DNA from: Methanoregula sp.
Lineage (GTDB): Archaea; Halobacteriota; Methanomicrobia; Methanomicrobiales; Methanospirillaceae
NCBI RefSeq assembly: GCF_003170075.1
Contig: NZ_PMZU01000052.1
Location: 1-64,000, forward strand
Direction: 5' to 3'
DNA length: 64,000 bases
This document shows positions 27,635 through 36,456 of the stretch, piece by piece. The first letter of the stretch is position 1. Every line of letters starts with the position of its first letter. Below the pieces are notes generated by a model. It worked only from the letters and a program-made list of their open reading frames with translations. It made no database searches and was not told where the DNA came from. The position numbers and the translations under genes are program-made.

Positions 27635-28528
27635 TTATTCGTGTTTATACATGCATGACTGTACATCCTGTCCGAGTTTCCCGATTGCATCGGCGCGGCA
27701 GCGCTGGCAATGCCGCATCTGTTTGACATACTTTGAACAGGCGTCCTGCATCTTTCGTTTCATTTCGGGTGTAGGCGGGGTGATGTCGGCGAACTTGTAC
27801 TGGGCAATCAGCGGGATGAGGTTGAAGGTATAGACTCCCATTTCACCGACTTTTTTTGCGATATCTACGATATGAGTGTCGTTGATGCCCGGGATATAGA
27901 CCGTATTTACCTTGACGATCATGTGCCGTTCCACGGCCATCTCGATGCCCTTTAACTGCTGCGAGAGGAGCAGTTTTGCCGCCTCGATTCCTGTGTACCG
28001 TTTGCCCTTGTAATCGACAAACTGGTAGATCTTTGCCCCAATCTCCGGGTCGATTGCGTTGAGTGTGACCGTGATATTGCCGACATCGTACTTCTGGAGC
28101 AGATCGATCTTGTCCGGCAGGAGGAGGCCGTTTGTACTGATGCATTTGATAACTCCCGGGTACTCCTCATGGAGACGGCGGAGTGTCTCGAAGGTCTCCT
28201 CGTTTGCCAGCGGCTCACCGGGCCCGGCAATGCCGACGACCTTGATATAATCATATTTCTGGACGACTTTTTTTACCATGTCCATCGCTTCGTCAGGATT
28301 CAGTATCCGGGTGGTCACCCCGGGCCTGCTCTCGTTGACGCAGTCAAAATCCCGGATACAGTAGTTACACTGGATATTGCACTTCGGCGCCACGGGGATG
28401 TGACACCGCCCGAAGGCATGGCATGCCTTCTCTGAAAAACAAGGATGTTCCTGTATTTTTCGCATCTGTGCAGGGTCCCACTGGACTTTTTTCCCTGCCA
28501 CCACTGCGGTCTGTATTTCGTCGGACAT
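27635..28528 (-). CDS. nifB: NifB-type radical SAM protein
   Basis: NifB builds NifB-co, the 8Fe-9S-C core of the nitrogenase cofactor. The protein (about 297 residues) is the short archaeal form without the NifX-like tail. It has FSEKACHAFGRCHIPVAP, the radical SAM motif CNIQCNYC (three Cys), GIAGPGEPL and the C-terminal HCQRCRADAIG Cys pair that helps bind the K1/K2 clusters. ATG at 28528 is preferred over a GTG two codons upstream. No nifHDK is in the window, so nitrogenase genes must be elsewhere if this copy serves it. A related radical SAM role is possible but less likely. Confidence 0.88.
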   Translation of the reverse strand: MSDEIQTAVVAGKKVQWDPAQMRKIQEHPCFSEKACHAFGRCHIPVAPKCNIQCNYCIRDFDCVNESRPGVTTRILNPDEAMDMVKKVVQKYDYIKVVGIAGPGEPLANEETFETLRRLHEEYPGVIKCISTNGLLLPDKIDLLQKYDVGNITVTLNAIDPEIGAKIYQFVDYKGKRYTGIEAAKLLLSQQLKGIEMAVERHMIVKVNTVYIPGINDTHIVDIAKKVGEMGVYTFNLIPLIAQYKFADITPPTPEMKRKMQDACSKYVKQMRHCQRCRADAIGKLGQDVQSCMYKHE

Positions 28529-28642
28529 AGGCACTACTCTTTAAATGCGTTCTTCAGGTATAAATAAAGTTCAATCGGGGTAGTTTTTCATACCCGGCCG
28601 GTCCCGGTTCAGGATAAATACCGCCGGCCCGCTGAGGAGAAA

Positions 28643-29734
28643 TCACCGTTGAGAGGTATCCTTCTCCTGAGGCAACTTCTGGAGAACTACCTGGGAAAAA
28701 TCAGGATTTACAATATAGACCGGAAAAGCTCCGAAGATGGTCTTTTTTTCGACCTGATAAATCTGTGCTTCGAGCAGGAGTTCGGCGGCCCTGCACAGGG
28801 CGGACACCCCGGGAGCAGCCGCAGGCCGGCCGCTGTCCCCGGTAATCTCGATCTGGTGAAAGAGGCAATCAGTCTTGTCACGGGAGAACCGTGTGAGCAG
28901 GTCGCGGCTGGTGATGCCGTGGATATAGCGCATAATGAAGTAGAGGGTGACGATGACCACACCGATAGCAAGGAAAAAGTGGCCGAGTTCCCGGAACGCC
29001 GAGACCGAGAGGACATTGTTGAAGGTCATGCCCGGGAGAAGGATAATGGTCGAGACAATCCCGATGAGGGCAAGCGCCGCACCCAGAAGGAAAAGTAATG
29101 AGACCACGGATTCAGGGATCTTCTTGTTGATAAGGTGTTCCTTCATGCCAGAGACCTCGGAAAAGAACTCTATGGTGTAGGGTTCCAGTCTCCAGACAAG
29201 GAAATAGAAGAGGATAATGGCAGCCGACTGGAAGAGGATGATCCAAGTGTGGGACGGAGTGAGCATACCAGTCAATGCCATCTTGATCGCAAGGGCAATG
29301 TCGATAGTAAAGATGAGGGCAAACCCGTAAAAGAGCGGGCGGCAGTTGATAAAAAATGCATTGAGGAAGACCCGCGTGAACCGTTTTGTGCTCACGATGA
29401 TGCCGGTCTCGCGGAGCCCGGCGAGGTACCGGGAGATATCGGTCTGTGGCAGGGGTGACTGCCGCAGGTTGTGGGGAATAAGGAGGGTGATAAAATAGAT
29501 CATAAACAGGAAGAAACTGGCGGAAATAAAGAGCAGGGGATACATGGGGTTGTCGAAGAAAAAAAAGATATTAACGAGGATTGCCACGCCAAGGATGATG
29601 AGGGTGACCCTTCCCGGGGTGCCCGATGCGTAGAGGCGCCGGTGCCGCTCCCGCTCCTTATGAATCTCTGCCCAGAGCGTTTTGTGCAGGGTAGAAATTG
29701 TTCCTGAAGCTGTTGAGGGGTCCTTCTGTTCCAC
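28643..29734 (-). CDS. Multi-pass membrane protein of unknown function
   Basis: The 363-residue protein begins with a GTG preceded by GGAGGATCACC, a strong ribosome-binding site. A short charged N-terminal helix (about 35 residues) is followed by six to seven hydrophobic helices spread between residues about 40 and 280. A soluble C-terminal segment of about 80 residues carries mixed charges. No transporter or enzyme motif is recognised. It is divergent from the FKBP-type isomerase gene, with about 110 bases between them. Confidence 0.68.
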   Translation of the reverse strand: MEQKDPSTASGTISTLHKTLWAEIHKERERHRRLYASGTPGRVTLIILGVAILVNIFFFFDNPMYPLLFISASFFLFMIYFITLLIPHNLRQSPLPQTDISRYLAGLRETGIIVSTKRFTRVFLNAFFINCRPLFYGFALIFTIDIALAIKMALTGMLTPSHTWIILFQSAAIILFYFLVWRLEPYTIEFFSEVSGMKEHLINKKIPESVVSLLFLLGAALALIGIVSTIILLPGMTFNNVLSVSAFRELGHFFLAIGVVIVTLYFIMRYIHGITSRDLLTRFSRDKTDCLFHQIEITGDSGRPAAAPGVSALCRAAELLLEAQIYQVEKKTIFGAFPVYIVNPDFSQVVLQKLPQEKDTSQR

Positions 29735-29847
29735 GGTGATCCTCCGGAGAGGCCGGATCAGGCCGTACTTCCCGGTGCGTTCCTTTATACTACCTATCAG
29801 AAAGGCAAGGGTATATTGTTTACCGGCGCATCCTAGATAAGAGCACC

Positions 29848-30450
29848 ATGAAGAAATCAGAGAAACTCAAAGGCAAGGAGAAAGTGGCTGCACACAAGCG
29901 GCAGTACAAACTGGTGGGTGTTGTGGCGGTGGTCATTATTATCGCCATATGTGCGGTCGTATATGTCACAGTCTTCAATCCTTTTGTTGTTGCAGAAGTC
30001 GGGGATACGGTGAATGTCACCTACACCGGAATGTTCGAGAACAAGACGGTTTTTGATACGAATGTCAATAAGTCTCCGCTCACGTTTACGATAGGGTCGG
30101 GTAAACTGATCCCCGGTTTTGATGCCGCGGTGCGCGGGATGAAAAAGAATGAAGAAAAGACCGTGACGATCCCTTACGATCAGGCTTACGGTGCCTATAA
30201 CCCGGCGCTCGTACAGATCATCCCCCAGAGCAAGTTCCCGGCAAACCAGACCATAGTCCCCGGTGAAAAATTCTATTTCCAGAGCTCGGTGGATGGCAGC
30301 GTGACCCAGGTAACCGTTGTCAATGTCACCAGTTTGGGAGTAACCGTGGATGCGAATTCCCCGCTTGCCGGTCAGAACCTCACATTTGACATTAAGATTG
30401 ATTCCATCCAGAAGGGAAGTTCCGGCAGTACTGCGACAGGAACCTCCTGA
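29848..30450 (+). CDS. Membrane-anchored FKBP-type peptidyl-prolyl isomerase
   Basis: One hydrophobic helix (about residues 25-47) anchors a C-terminal FKBP domain outside the cell. The domain includes GDTVNVTYTGMFEN, FTIGSGKLIPGFDAAVRGM and KTVTIPYDQAYG, the usual FKBP core. An extended insert (about 110-185) matches the IF-type flap of the SlyD-like/archaeal long FKBPs. It should assist folding of secreted proteins by isomerising X-Pro bonds. The N-terminal 25 residues are Lys-rich and cytosolic, with a Ser/Thr tail at the end. Confidence 0.9.
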   Translation: MKKSEKLKGKEKVAAHKRQYKLVGVVAVVIIIAICAVVYVTVFNPFVVAEVGDTVNVTYTGMFENKTVFDTNVNKSPLTFTIGSGKLIPGFDAAVRGMKKNEEKTVTIPYDQAYGAYNPALVQIIPQSKFPANQTIVPGEKFYFQSSVDGSVTQVTVVNVTSLGVTVDANSPLAGQNLTFDIKIDSIQKGSSGSTATGTS

Positions 30451-30492
30451 AACTTTTTTTCATTCATTCTCAGTAACCCGCTCGGTTTTTTT

Positions 30493-30570
30493 TCCGGAAT
30501 CTTCAGCTTGTGATCCATTCTTTTTTGAAAATCATCAGCAGCTGAGCCGGACATTTTCCGGAAAAGCCGG
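30493..30570 (+). repeat. Left arm of long inverted repeat
   Basis: This arm of about 76 bases runs CCGGAATCTTCAGC... to ...TTTTCCGGAAAAGCCGG. The last 34 bases, from AGCAGCTGAGCCGG to the end, are identical to the reverse complement of the right arm; the outer 40 bases match with a few changes. It contains the 12-base palindrome TTTTCCGGAAAA. Confidence 0.75.
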
Positions 30571-31197
30571 AAAATCTTTGTTAGTGTTTTAAAGCGGGCA
30601 ACGGGTGGAAAGGGATGCCTTCCCCATCTCATCTGCGTGCAGGCATAGTACATACCCACCCTAATCCGGGCCCAAAATGGCCCCCGATCACCCTTTCCCG
30701 TTCCCAAAAGAAGCCCATTTCGGGCTCCGATTAAAATAACCCCAAATTGGGCTTATTTTTGAAATCGGACGAATTAAAACGGACCCGATAATGCGGTTCT
30801 TTTGGCAGATCTCATATGAAATTGCCACTTGGACGATCCGGAAAATGACCGCTGCCAGAACGCGAATACGGGGCACTAATGGGCATTATATGGGGTCCAA
30901 TTTGGGCTTATTTTGGCTAATGGGGGCATATTTGAGCACGAAATTTTGAACAGGGGAATCGGGCGATATTACGTGCCCGGATTTACCAATGGGTGGGCAT
31001 TCGGGGAGGATATTCTACGACGGTGAAAATTCAGGTGAGGTGGCATCCCTTCGCAGTTGAAAATCCACGCGAAGCACCGGTCGAAAAACTGGAATAATGA
31101 TGGCACCCCCTTCACTTTGGGCTCAGGGGGTCCGGCTTTATTTTTTGCGGAGCGTGAAGTGGGGGGCGGGTGATCATGATGAGAGGCGGGGGCGATC

Positions 31198-31242
31198 TTT
31201 TTTGAAAATTGTCGGGTCGTTTTTTTTTCCGGAAAAAGCCGG
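31198..31242 (+). repeat. Partial extra copy of the inverted-repeat arm
   Basis: The stretch TTTTTTGAAAAT ... TTTTCCGGAAAAAGCCGG follows the order of the left arm but lacks its middle part (the GCAGCTGAGCCGGAC core). It lies inside the block, about 40 bases before the right arm, in the same orientation as the left arm. Confidence 0.5.
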
Positions 31243-31284
31243 GCACGGTTACTGAAATTTCTCAAAAAAGTTTAATGGCGTTAC

Positions 31285-31362
31285 CGGCTTTTCCGGAAAA
31301 TGTCCGGCTCAGCTGCTAAAGATTTTCAAAAATGAACGGATCGTGAACTGAAAATTCCGTAA
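31285..31362 (-). repeat. Right arm of long inverted repeat
   Basis: Read on the minus strand, this arm matches the left arm at 30493-30570, perfectly in the inner 34 bases. A third, shorter echo of the outer part (CGTAATCTTCAGCTCATGA, near 31356-31376) follows on the plus strand. The arms are separated by about 715 bases. Confidence 0.75.
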
Positions 31363-31441
31363 TCTTCAGCTCATGACCCGGACTTTTACGGAAATATTTG
31401 GCAAGGGCCGAGGGCTGCCGCACAAACCTGCCAGAAAACGA

Positions 31442-31513
<72 letters not shown>

Positions 31514-31685
31514 GACAACCTACTAATGTCAGATTGGAACCTATTAAAATTGTCGTGATGGCTTGCCGTGGGTGAGTGTGCCGAGATATCAGGAACACAG
31601 GATTGTTTTACACTATGAATCTGACTTACAAATAAAACTCAGTAATGCAACAGAAAAATAAAAAAGAGGTAAAAATTGGAGGTTT

Positions 31686-32582
31686 TTATTCCTTCTTGAG
31701 TTTGATATCGATGCCAAACTTTTCGGCGTTTTTATCTGCAATCGCCTGGATGGCTGCAAGCTCGGCATCCTGCCTCTTGGGCTTGAAGAGATGCCGGAAC
31801 CGCTTCTGGGTCTTTAAGTATTCCTCAACAGGCTTCCTGACAACCTTTTTGACCTTGGTGACCGTGCCATCTACCATCTCGTAGTTGACCCAGAGACCGG
31901 TCTCGATGGCAAGTTTGGCGATGGCCATCGTCTGGTCGCCTTCAAATCCCCAGCCGGTGCAGCAGGGTGCATGGATCTGGACATAGGTCGGGCCGACCGT
32001 GTTTACCGCCTTTTCGATCTTCTGGATGAGATCGTTCGGGTAGGCAATAGAGGCTGTTGCCACGTACGGGGCACCGTGCGCCGCGAGGATCCGGGGCATG
32101 TCCTTTTTCGGGCGCTTGTTGCCGAAGGACTGCGAACCGGCAGGGCTTGTTGTTGTGCTGGCATCGTACGGGGTCGCGCCGGACCGCTGGATACCGGTGT
32201 TCATGTAGGCCTCGTTATCGTAGCAGATGTAGGTGATGTCGTGGCCGCGTTCGAACGCACCGCTGATGCAGAGCATCCCGATATCGAACGTCGCGCCGTC
32301 ACCGGCGATCACGATGACCTTCTCTTTCCGGCCCTGTTTTTTGAGCGAGGACTCGATACCGGACGCGACTGCTGATGCGTTCTCGAAAAGCGAGTGGATC
32401 CACGGGACTTTCCAGGCGGTCTCGGGATATGGCGTTGAGAAGACTTCCATGCAGCCGGTCGATGAGACTACGATGGAATTCGTGCCCGCCGCCTTGAGCA
32501 TGAGCCGGGCCGCAAGCGCCGCCCCGCATCCCCCGCAGGCCCGGTGCCCGCAGTCAAAGAGCTCGCAGGTTTTGTCTGCCAT
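31686..32582 (-). CDS. porB: Pyruvate:ferredoxin oxidoreductase, beta subunit
   Basis: PorB binds thiamine pyrophosphate and a proximal [4Fe-4S] cluster. The 298-residue protein has [17 protein letters not shown] near the N terminus (cluster Cys), [10 protein letters not shown] (TPP-Mg2+ motif GDG...), and [11 protein letters not shown]. It is the last gene of the porG-porD-porA-porB operon, starting three bases after porA ends. In methanogens the enzyme mainly runs in the synthetic direction, making pyruvate from acetyl-CoA, CO2 and reduced ferredoxin. Confidence 0.96.
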   Translation of the reverse strand: MADKTCELFDCGHRACGGCGAALAARLMLKAAGTNSIVVSSTGCMEVFSTPYPETAWKVPWIHSLFENASAVASGIESSLKKQGRKEKVIVIAGDGATFDIGMLCISGAFERGHDITYICYDNEAYMNTGIQRSGATPYDASTTTSPAGSQSFGNKRPKKDMPRILAAHGAPYVATASIAYPNDLIQKIEKAVNTVGPTYVQIHAPCCTGWGFEGDQTMAIAKLAIETGLWVNYEMVDGTVTKVKKVVRKPVEEYLKTQKRFRHLFKPKRQDAELAAIQAIADKNAEKFGIDIKLKKE

Positions 32583-32585
32583 GAT

Positions 32586-33740
32586 TTAGAGCACCTCCTT
32601 GCGCAGGCCGATAAACTGGTCGCCTTTGCCCTTCTCGGCAAGTGCGACAACTTCCCGGATATCCTTCTTCTGCACATCTCGTCCGCCGAGGCCGATAATG
32701 TAATCGTACACCGGGATACCGGACCCGTAGAGGGCGTCCTTGACCTCGAGCGCCACGGCACCTTTTGCGCCAAGCGAGATGTTCTTGTCGAGCACCGCGA
32801 CATGCTTTGCGCCTTTGAGCGCCTTTGCCAGGTCTTCTGACGGGAATGGGCGGAAGACACGGATTTTAAGGAGGCCCACTTTCTTTCCTTCTTTCCGCAG
32901 TTCGTCTATCGTATCCTTGACCGTGCCGCAGATCGAACCCATCGCGACGATGACGGTCTCCGCATCCTCAAGCTGGTATCCCTCGACCATCGCGCTGTAG
33001 TCCCGGCCAAACATCTCTCCGAACTCTTTTCCTGCGGCATGGATCGCGGATTTTGCTTCTTTGAGTGCCTTATCGGTCTCGTACCGGAACTCGAGGTAGT
33101 ACTCGGGTGTCGCGTACATGCCGAAGCTGATCGGATCGGCCGCATCAAGCCGCTCCGTTGGCGCATACTTCGGCAGGTACCGGTCAGCATCGGCCTGCGA
33201 GAGCATGTCCACCGGCTCGTAGGTGTGGGAGAGGATGAACCCGTCAAAGCAGACAAACGCGGGGAGCTGGACAGCGGGATTTTCTGCCACCCGGTAGGCG
33301 ATATAGTGGAGATCGGTCGCCTCCTGGTTGTCCTCCGCGTAGAACTGGAGCCAGCCGGAGTCCCGCAGGGAGATCGAGTCCTGCTGGTCGTTCCAGATGG
33401 AGAGCGGTGCCCCGAGCGCACGGTTGGCGATCGTCATGATAATGGGCAGGCGCATCCCGGCGACGTTGAAGCAGACCTCGAACATCAGGGCAAGCCCCTG
33501 CGACGTGGTTGCGGAATACGTTCGGGACCCCGCTGCGCTTGCCCCGAGGCAGGCGGAGAGTGCGGAGAACTCGCTTTCGACCGTGATGTAGTCCGCGTCG
33601 AGTTTCCCGTTTGCCACCATCTCGGCGAGCGCCTCGACAATGTGCGTCTGGGGCGTGATCGGGTACGCGGCAACGACCTGCGGACGGCAGAGCCGGACCG
33701 CATCGGCAACAGCCATTGAGCCTTCGGTAATTTCAAGCAT
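32586..33740 (-). CDS. porA: Pyruvate:ferredoxin oxidoreductase, alpha subunit
   Basis: PorA contributes the pyrimidine-binding side of the TPP site. The 384-residue protein shows the family start VADAVRLCRPQVVAAYPITPQTHIVE and SRTYSATTSQGLALMFE, then a transketolase C-terminal-like domain (about 250-370). The ATG follows the porD stop directly (TAG ATG), with a GGAG motif inside the porD end, so translation is coupled. Confidence 0.96.
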   Translation of the reverse strand: MLEITEGSMAVADAVRLCRPQVVAAYPITPQTHIVEALAEMVANGKLDADYITVESEFSALSACLGASAAGSRTYSATTSQGLALMFEVCFNVAGMRLPIIMTIANRALGAPLSIWNDQQDSISLRDSGWLQFYAEDNQEATDLHYIAYRVAENPAVQLPAFVCFDGFILSHTYEPVDMLSQADADRYLPKYAPTERLDAADPISFGMYATPEYYLEFRYETDKALKEAKSAIHAAGKEFGEMFGRDYSAMVEGYQLEDAETVIVAMGSICGTVKDTIDELRKEGKKVGLLKIRVFRPFPSEDLAKALKGAKHVAVLDKNISLGAKGAVALEVKDALYGSGIPVYDYIIGLGGRDVQKKDIREVVALAEKGKGDQFIGLRKEVL

Positions 33741-33992
33741 CTACTTCTCCTCCTGTTTCATTGCGATCGCATCCTTGGGGCACTCTTCTGCACACAGCCC
33801 GCATCCCTTGCAGTATGCATAATCAGGATCAAAGAAGCCCTCGGTGATACAGCCCTCGGGGCAGATGGTCTGGCACGTCCCGCACTTGGAGCACTGTTCG
33901 TGATCAAAGATCGGCTTGAAGACCCGCCACGACCCGGTCTTGTTGTCCCGGCCCTTTCCCGGGCGGGCACGGCACCCGACAGCAAGCGCCAT
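33741..33992 (-). CDS. porD: Pyruvate:ferredoxin oxidoreductase, delta (ferredoxin-like) subunit
   Basis: This 83-residue protein has two [4Fe-4S] ferredoxin motifs, CSKCGTCQTICPEGC and CKGCGLCAEECPKD, after a short N-terminal segment of about 35 residues. It passes electrons between the TPP site and ferredoxin. Its ATG overlaps the porG stop codon (TAATG), with GGAGGTGG upstream as a strong ribosome-binding site. Confidence 0.96.
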   Translation of the reverse strand: MALAVGCRARPGKGRDNKTGSWRVFKPIFDHEQCSKCGTCQTICPEGCITEGFFDPDYAYCKGCGLCAEECPKDAIAMKQEEK

Positions 33993-34537
33993 TATGCCAC
34001 CTCCGCCTTGACGTATTCAAATGCCTGGCGGGCCGCTTCGATATTTTTCTCAGCCAGTTCTTTTGGGAACCGGTGCATGAGCGCATTCTTGAGCGCATCG
34101 AACTTGATCTCGCCGGTCGCCGCGGCAAACGCACCCATAAGCGAGGTGTTGGTGATGGGAAGGCCGATCACCTTAAGAGCGATGGATGTCGCGTTGATGG
34201 TGATCAGTCTGACACCGTCAGGCACCTTGTAGTCCGGTGCCTTCTCGGTATTGACGATGACGATCCCGCCCTTTTTTACACCTGAAAAAACATTCACGTC
34301 CTTGATGAGCGTGCTGTCCTGCACGATGATATAGTCCGGCTCGTAGACCTGGCTGCGGAGTCTGACCTTACGGTCGTCAAACCGTACGAATGCCTGGACC
34401 GGAGCACCGCGCCGCTCGACCCCAAATGCCGGAAACGCCTGTGAAAAAACGCCTCCTTTAAATGCAGCAACAGCAATTAGTTCCGCAGCGGTGACCGATC
34501 CCTGGCCGCCCCTGCCGTGGATGCGTAGTTCTCTCAA
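33992..34537 (-). CDS. porG: Pyruvate:ferredoxin oxidoreductase, gamma subunit
   Basis: The 181-residue gamma subunit begins LRIHGRGGQGSVTAAELIAVAAF, the signature of the POR gamma domain. The start codon is TTG at 34537, with GGGAGAT about 13 bases upstream; no ATG lies near the conserved N terminus. It is the first gene of the por operon. A TATA-like box at 34573-34581 gives the operon its own promoter, although the upstream mmp12 gene is on the same strand only 44 bases away. Confidence 0.95.
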   Translation of the reverse strand: MRELRIHGRGGQGSVTAAELIAVAAFKGGVFSQAFPAFGVERRGAPVQAFVRFDDRKVRLRSQVYEPDYIIVQDSTLIKDVNVFSGVKKGGIVIVNTEKAPDYKVPDGVRLITINATSIALKVIGLPITNTSLMGAFAAATGEIKFDALKNALMHRFPKELAEKNIEAARQAFEYVKAEVA

Positions 34538-34572
34538 AGGAAAAATCTCCCAATAATCTTACATGATAAATC

Positions 34573-34581
34573 GATATAAAT
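34573..34581 (-). promoter_or_regulatory. TATA box of the porGDAB operon
   Basis: On the minus strand the box reads ATTTATATC and lies about 38-45 bases before the porG TTG, overlapping the end of the mmp12 gene. It is a close match to the archaeal consensus. A leader of about 15 bases would include the GGGAGAT ribosome-binding site. Confidence 0.5.
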
Positions 34582-35460
34582 CTAGAGATCCACACCGAGC
34601 CCAAGGATCTCGTGTGTCCCGGAAAAAACGTCGCAGGCAATTTCTGCAAGCCCGTGGGATGCACACCATTCGTCATATACAGCCACATCCGCGCCCAGAA
34701 GTAATTCGACTTCAGGTGCAATGAGGGGCGCAAGCGAGCCGGCAAGAGCGACCCGCGCGCGTGAGTTCAGCAAGAGGAGCGCGGCGCACTCCATGGCCGA
34801 GAACATGGCCACCGTCCTTATGCGGAGGTTATTGTCTTCAGGCAGGGTATACTCCACCCCGGCCCGCTGGAAGGCCTCGTTTGCGGTGCACTCCCCGGCG
34901 TCCACCCGGCGGATGGCGTCGACATCGAGAGCACCGTGCCGGGTGCCCGGTGCAAAGATGCAGGCATCAAAGGCCCCGACCAGTCTTCCTGCAGTGACGA
35001 GGAGGGTGACCGTGTTGGAACTCGCGTCCGAGACCACGACGTCATCCCCGAGATCGTGACAGACTGCGTAAGCGATCCCGATCTTTTCGGGGCTTGACTG
35101 GTGGGAATATGCCTTGAACCGTGGATCGGTCGGCGAACCGCGGTGCAGGCCGGGGATTACTATAGTGGGTATTTCACTCTTTTTGATCTCGTCAAAGACC
35201 TTTGTACCCCCACCAATGTGCTTCCCCGCGCCCTCGCGGCTGACAACACCCCGGTTTTTTATCTTTTTTATATCCGTGATCTTTGAAAAGTTGTCACCCA
35301 TCGAATAGCAGAGTGCGATCCCCTCGATCTCATCGGGAGGGCAGAGCCGGCCAAGGTCTGCGGCAGTAAATCCCGTTGCCTCTTCGCGAGTCAGTTTGAA
35401 ACGGCCCGTTTCAGATGCAAACCGCATGGCGGTTGTGCCGTGGTCAATCCCGATGAACAT
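34582..35460 (-). CDS. Methanogenesis marker protein 12
   Basis: This 292-residue protein is of the acetate-kinase/Hsp70-like ASKHA fold, with GIDHGTTAMRFA as the phosphate-1 loop, VSDASSNTV, and VALAGSLAP near the C terminus. It matches the methanogenesis marker 12 family, found in methanogens and relatives and of unknown biochemical role. A kinase-like or ATP-dependent regulatory activity is likely from the fold. It lies directly upstream of por on the same strand and is divergent from the epimerase gene at 35500. Confidence 0.88.
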   Translation of the reverse strand: MFIGIDHGTTAMRFASETGRFKLTREEATGFTAADLGRLCPPDEIEGIALCYSMGDNFSKITDIKKIKNRGVVSREGAGKHIGGGTKVFDEIKKSEIPTIVIPGLHRGSPTDPRFKAYSHQSSPEKIGIAYAVCHDLGDDVVVSDASSNTVTLLVTAGRLVGAFDACIFAPGTRHGALDVDAIRRVDAGECTANEAFQRAGVEYTLPEDNNLRIRTVAMFSAMECAALLLLNSRARVALAGSLAPLIAPEVELLLGADVAVYDEWCASHGLAEIACDVFSGTHEILGLGVDL

Positions 35461-35499
35461 AGCAGTAATCCTATAGCATTGGTTACATAATAGGTATTG

Positions 35500-36435
35500 A
35501 TGTTCGATGTCGTAACGGGTGGTGCCGGTTTCATCGGCTCACATCTGGTTGATACTCTCGTTGCCCAGGGTAACGAGGTTGTGGTTATTGACTCGCTTTG
35601 TGCCGGGCAAAAGGGTAACATTGCCCGGCACATCGATTCATGCGATATCCGGTTCGTGCAGGCCGACCTGATCAGCGACGAGTGGAAGGATACCATAAAC
35701 GGTGCCGATCGGTTCTTTCATCTTGCAGCGGACCCTGATGTCCGCCAGAGTGCGGTAAACCCGGATCCGACGATGCAGAACAATATCATGGCAACATACC
35801 GGGTATTGGAAGCGATGCGCCACCACAATATTCCCGAACTGGTGTTCACCTCGACATCAACGGTTTATGGCGATGCCACCGTTATTCCGACACCCGAGAG
35901 TTACACACCGCTCGAACCGATTTCCGTCTACGGGGCGAGCAAACTCGCCTGCGAGGCACTGATCTCCGCGTACTGCCACTCGTTTGGCATGAGCGCATGG
36001 ATGTTCCGGTTTGCCAATATCATCGGTTCACGGAGCGGTCACGGTGTAATTACTGATTTTATCCATAAACTTGAAAAGAACCCTGCCGAGCTTGAGATCC
36101 TTGGCGACGGACAACAGACAAAATCCTACCTTGAAGTGCACGAGTGCGTGGCGGCAATGCTCTTTGCCGTCGGGCATGCCCGGGGCAGGGTTAACACGTT
36201 CAATATCGGATCTGAGGATTGGATTGATGTAAAGAGCATTGCGGAGATCGTCACGGAGGAGATGCACCTTACCAATACAAAATTCAGGTTCACCGGTGGC
36301 GAACGCGGGTGGGTCGGGGATGTGCCAAAAATGCAGCTTGCAATTGATAAGATTAAGGCGCTGCGCTGGAAACCTCAGGTTGGTTCACGGGAAAGCGTGC
36401 GGATCGCCGTCCGGGCGATACTTGACGGCGCATAA
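35500..36435 (+). CDS. NAD-dependent sugar-nucleotide epimerase/dehydratase
   Basis: The 311-residue extended short-chain dehydrogenase has the NAD+ motif TGGAGFIGSHL near the N terminus and the catalytic SxnYxxxK as STSTVYGD with YGASKLACE. The family includes UDP-glucose 4-epimerases and dTDP-glucose dehydratases; the layout is nearest to UDP-glucose/UDP-GlcNAc 4-epimerases of archaea. It probably supplies a sugar for surface glycans such as those made by the 48-58 kb genes. A TTG one codon upstream could also start translation. apgM follows after 21 bases. Confidence 0.88.
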   Translation: MFDVVTGGAGFIGSHLVDTLVAQGNEVVVIDSLCAGQKGNIARHIDSCDIRFVQADLISDEWKDTINGADRFFHLAADPDVRQSAVNPDPTMQNNIMATYRVLEAMRHHNIPELVFTSTSTVYGDATVIPTPESYTPLEPISVYGASKLACEALISAYCHSFGMSAWMFRFANIIGSRSGHGVITDFIHKLEKNPAELEILGDGQQTKSYLEVHECVAAMLFAVGHARGRVNTFNIGSEDWIDVKSIAEIVTEEMHLTNTKFRFTGGERGWVGDVPKMQLAIDKIKALRWKPQVGSRESVRIAVRAILDGA

Positions 36436-36456
36436 GGGTTTTTTGGATACGATATC

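Larger units (their letters stand above)
30451..31441. other. Non-coding block of about 990 bases beside tRNA-Val
   Basis: No credible gene is seen on either strand. The block is bounded by a long inverted repeat (30493-30570 and 31285-31362) and contains a partial extra copy near 31198-31242. It also holds several short palindromes of the type CCCAAATTGGG. It could be a decayed small mobile element, a structured RNA locus or regulatory sequence. I found no transposase remnant and no duplication of the tRNA 3' end. Confidence 0.6.
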
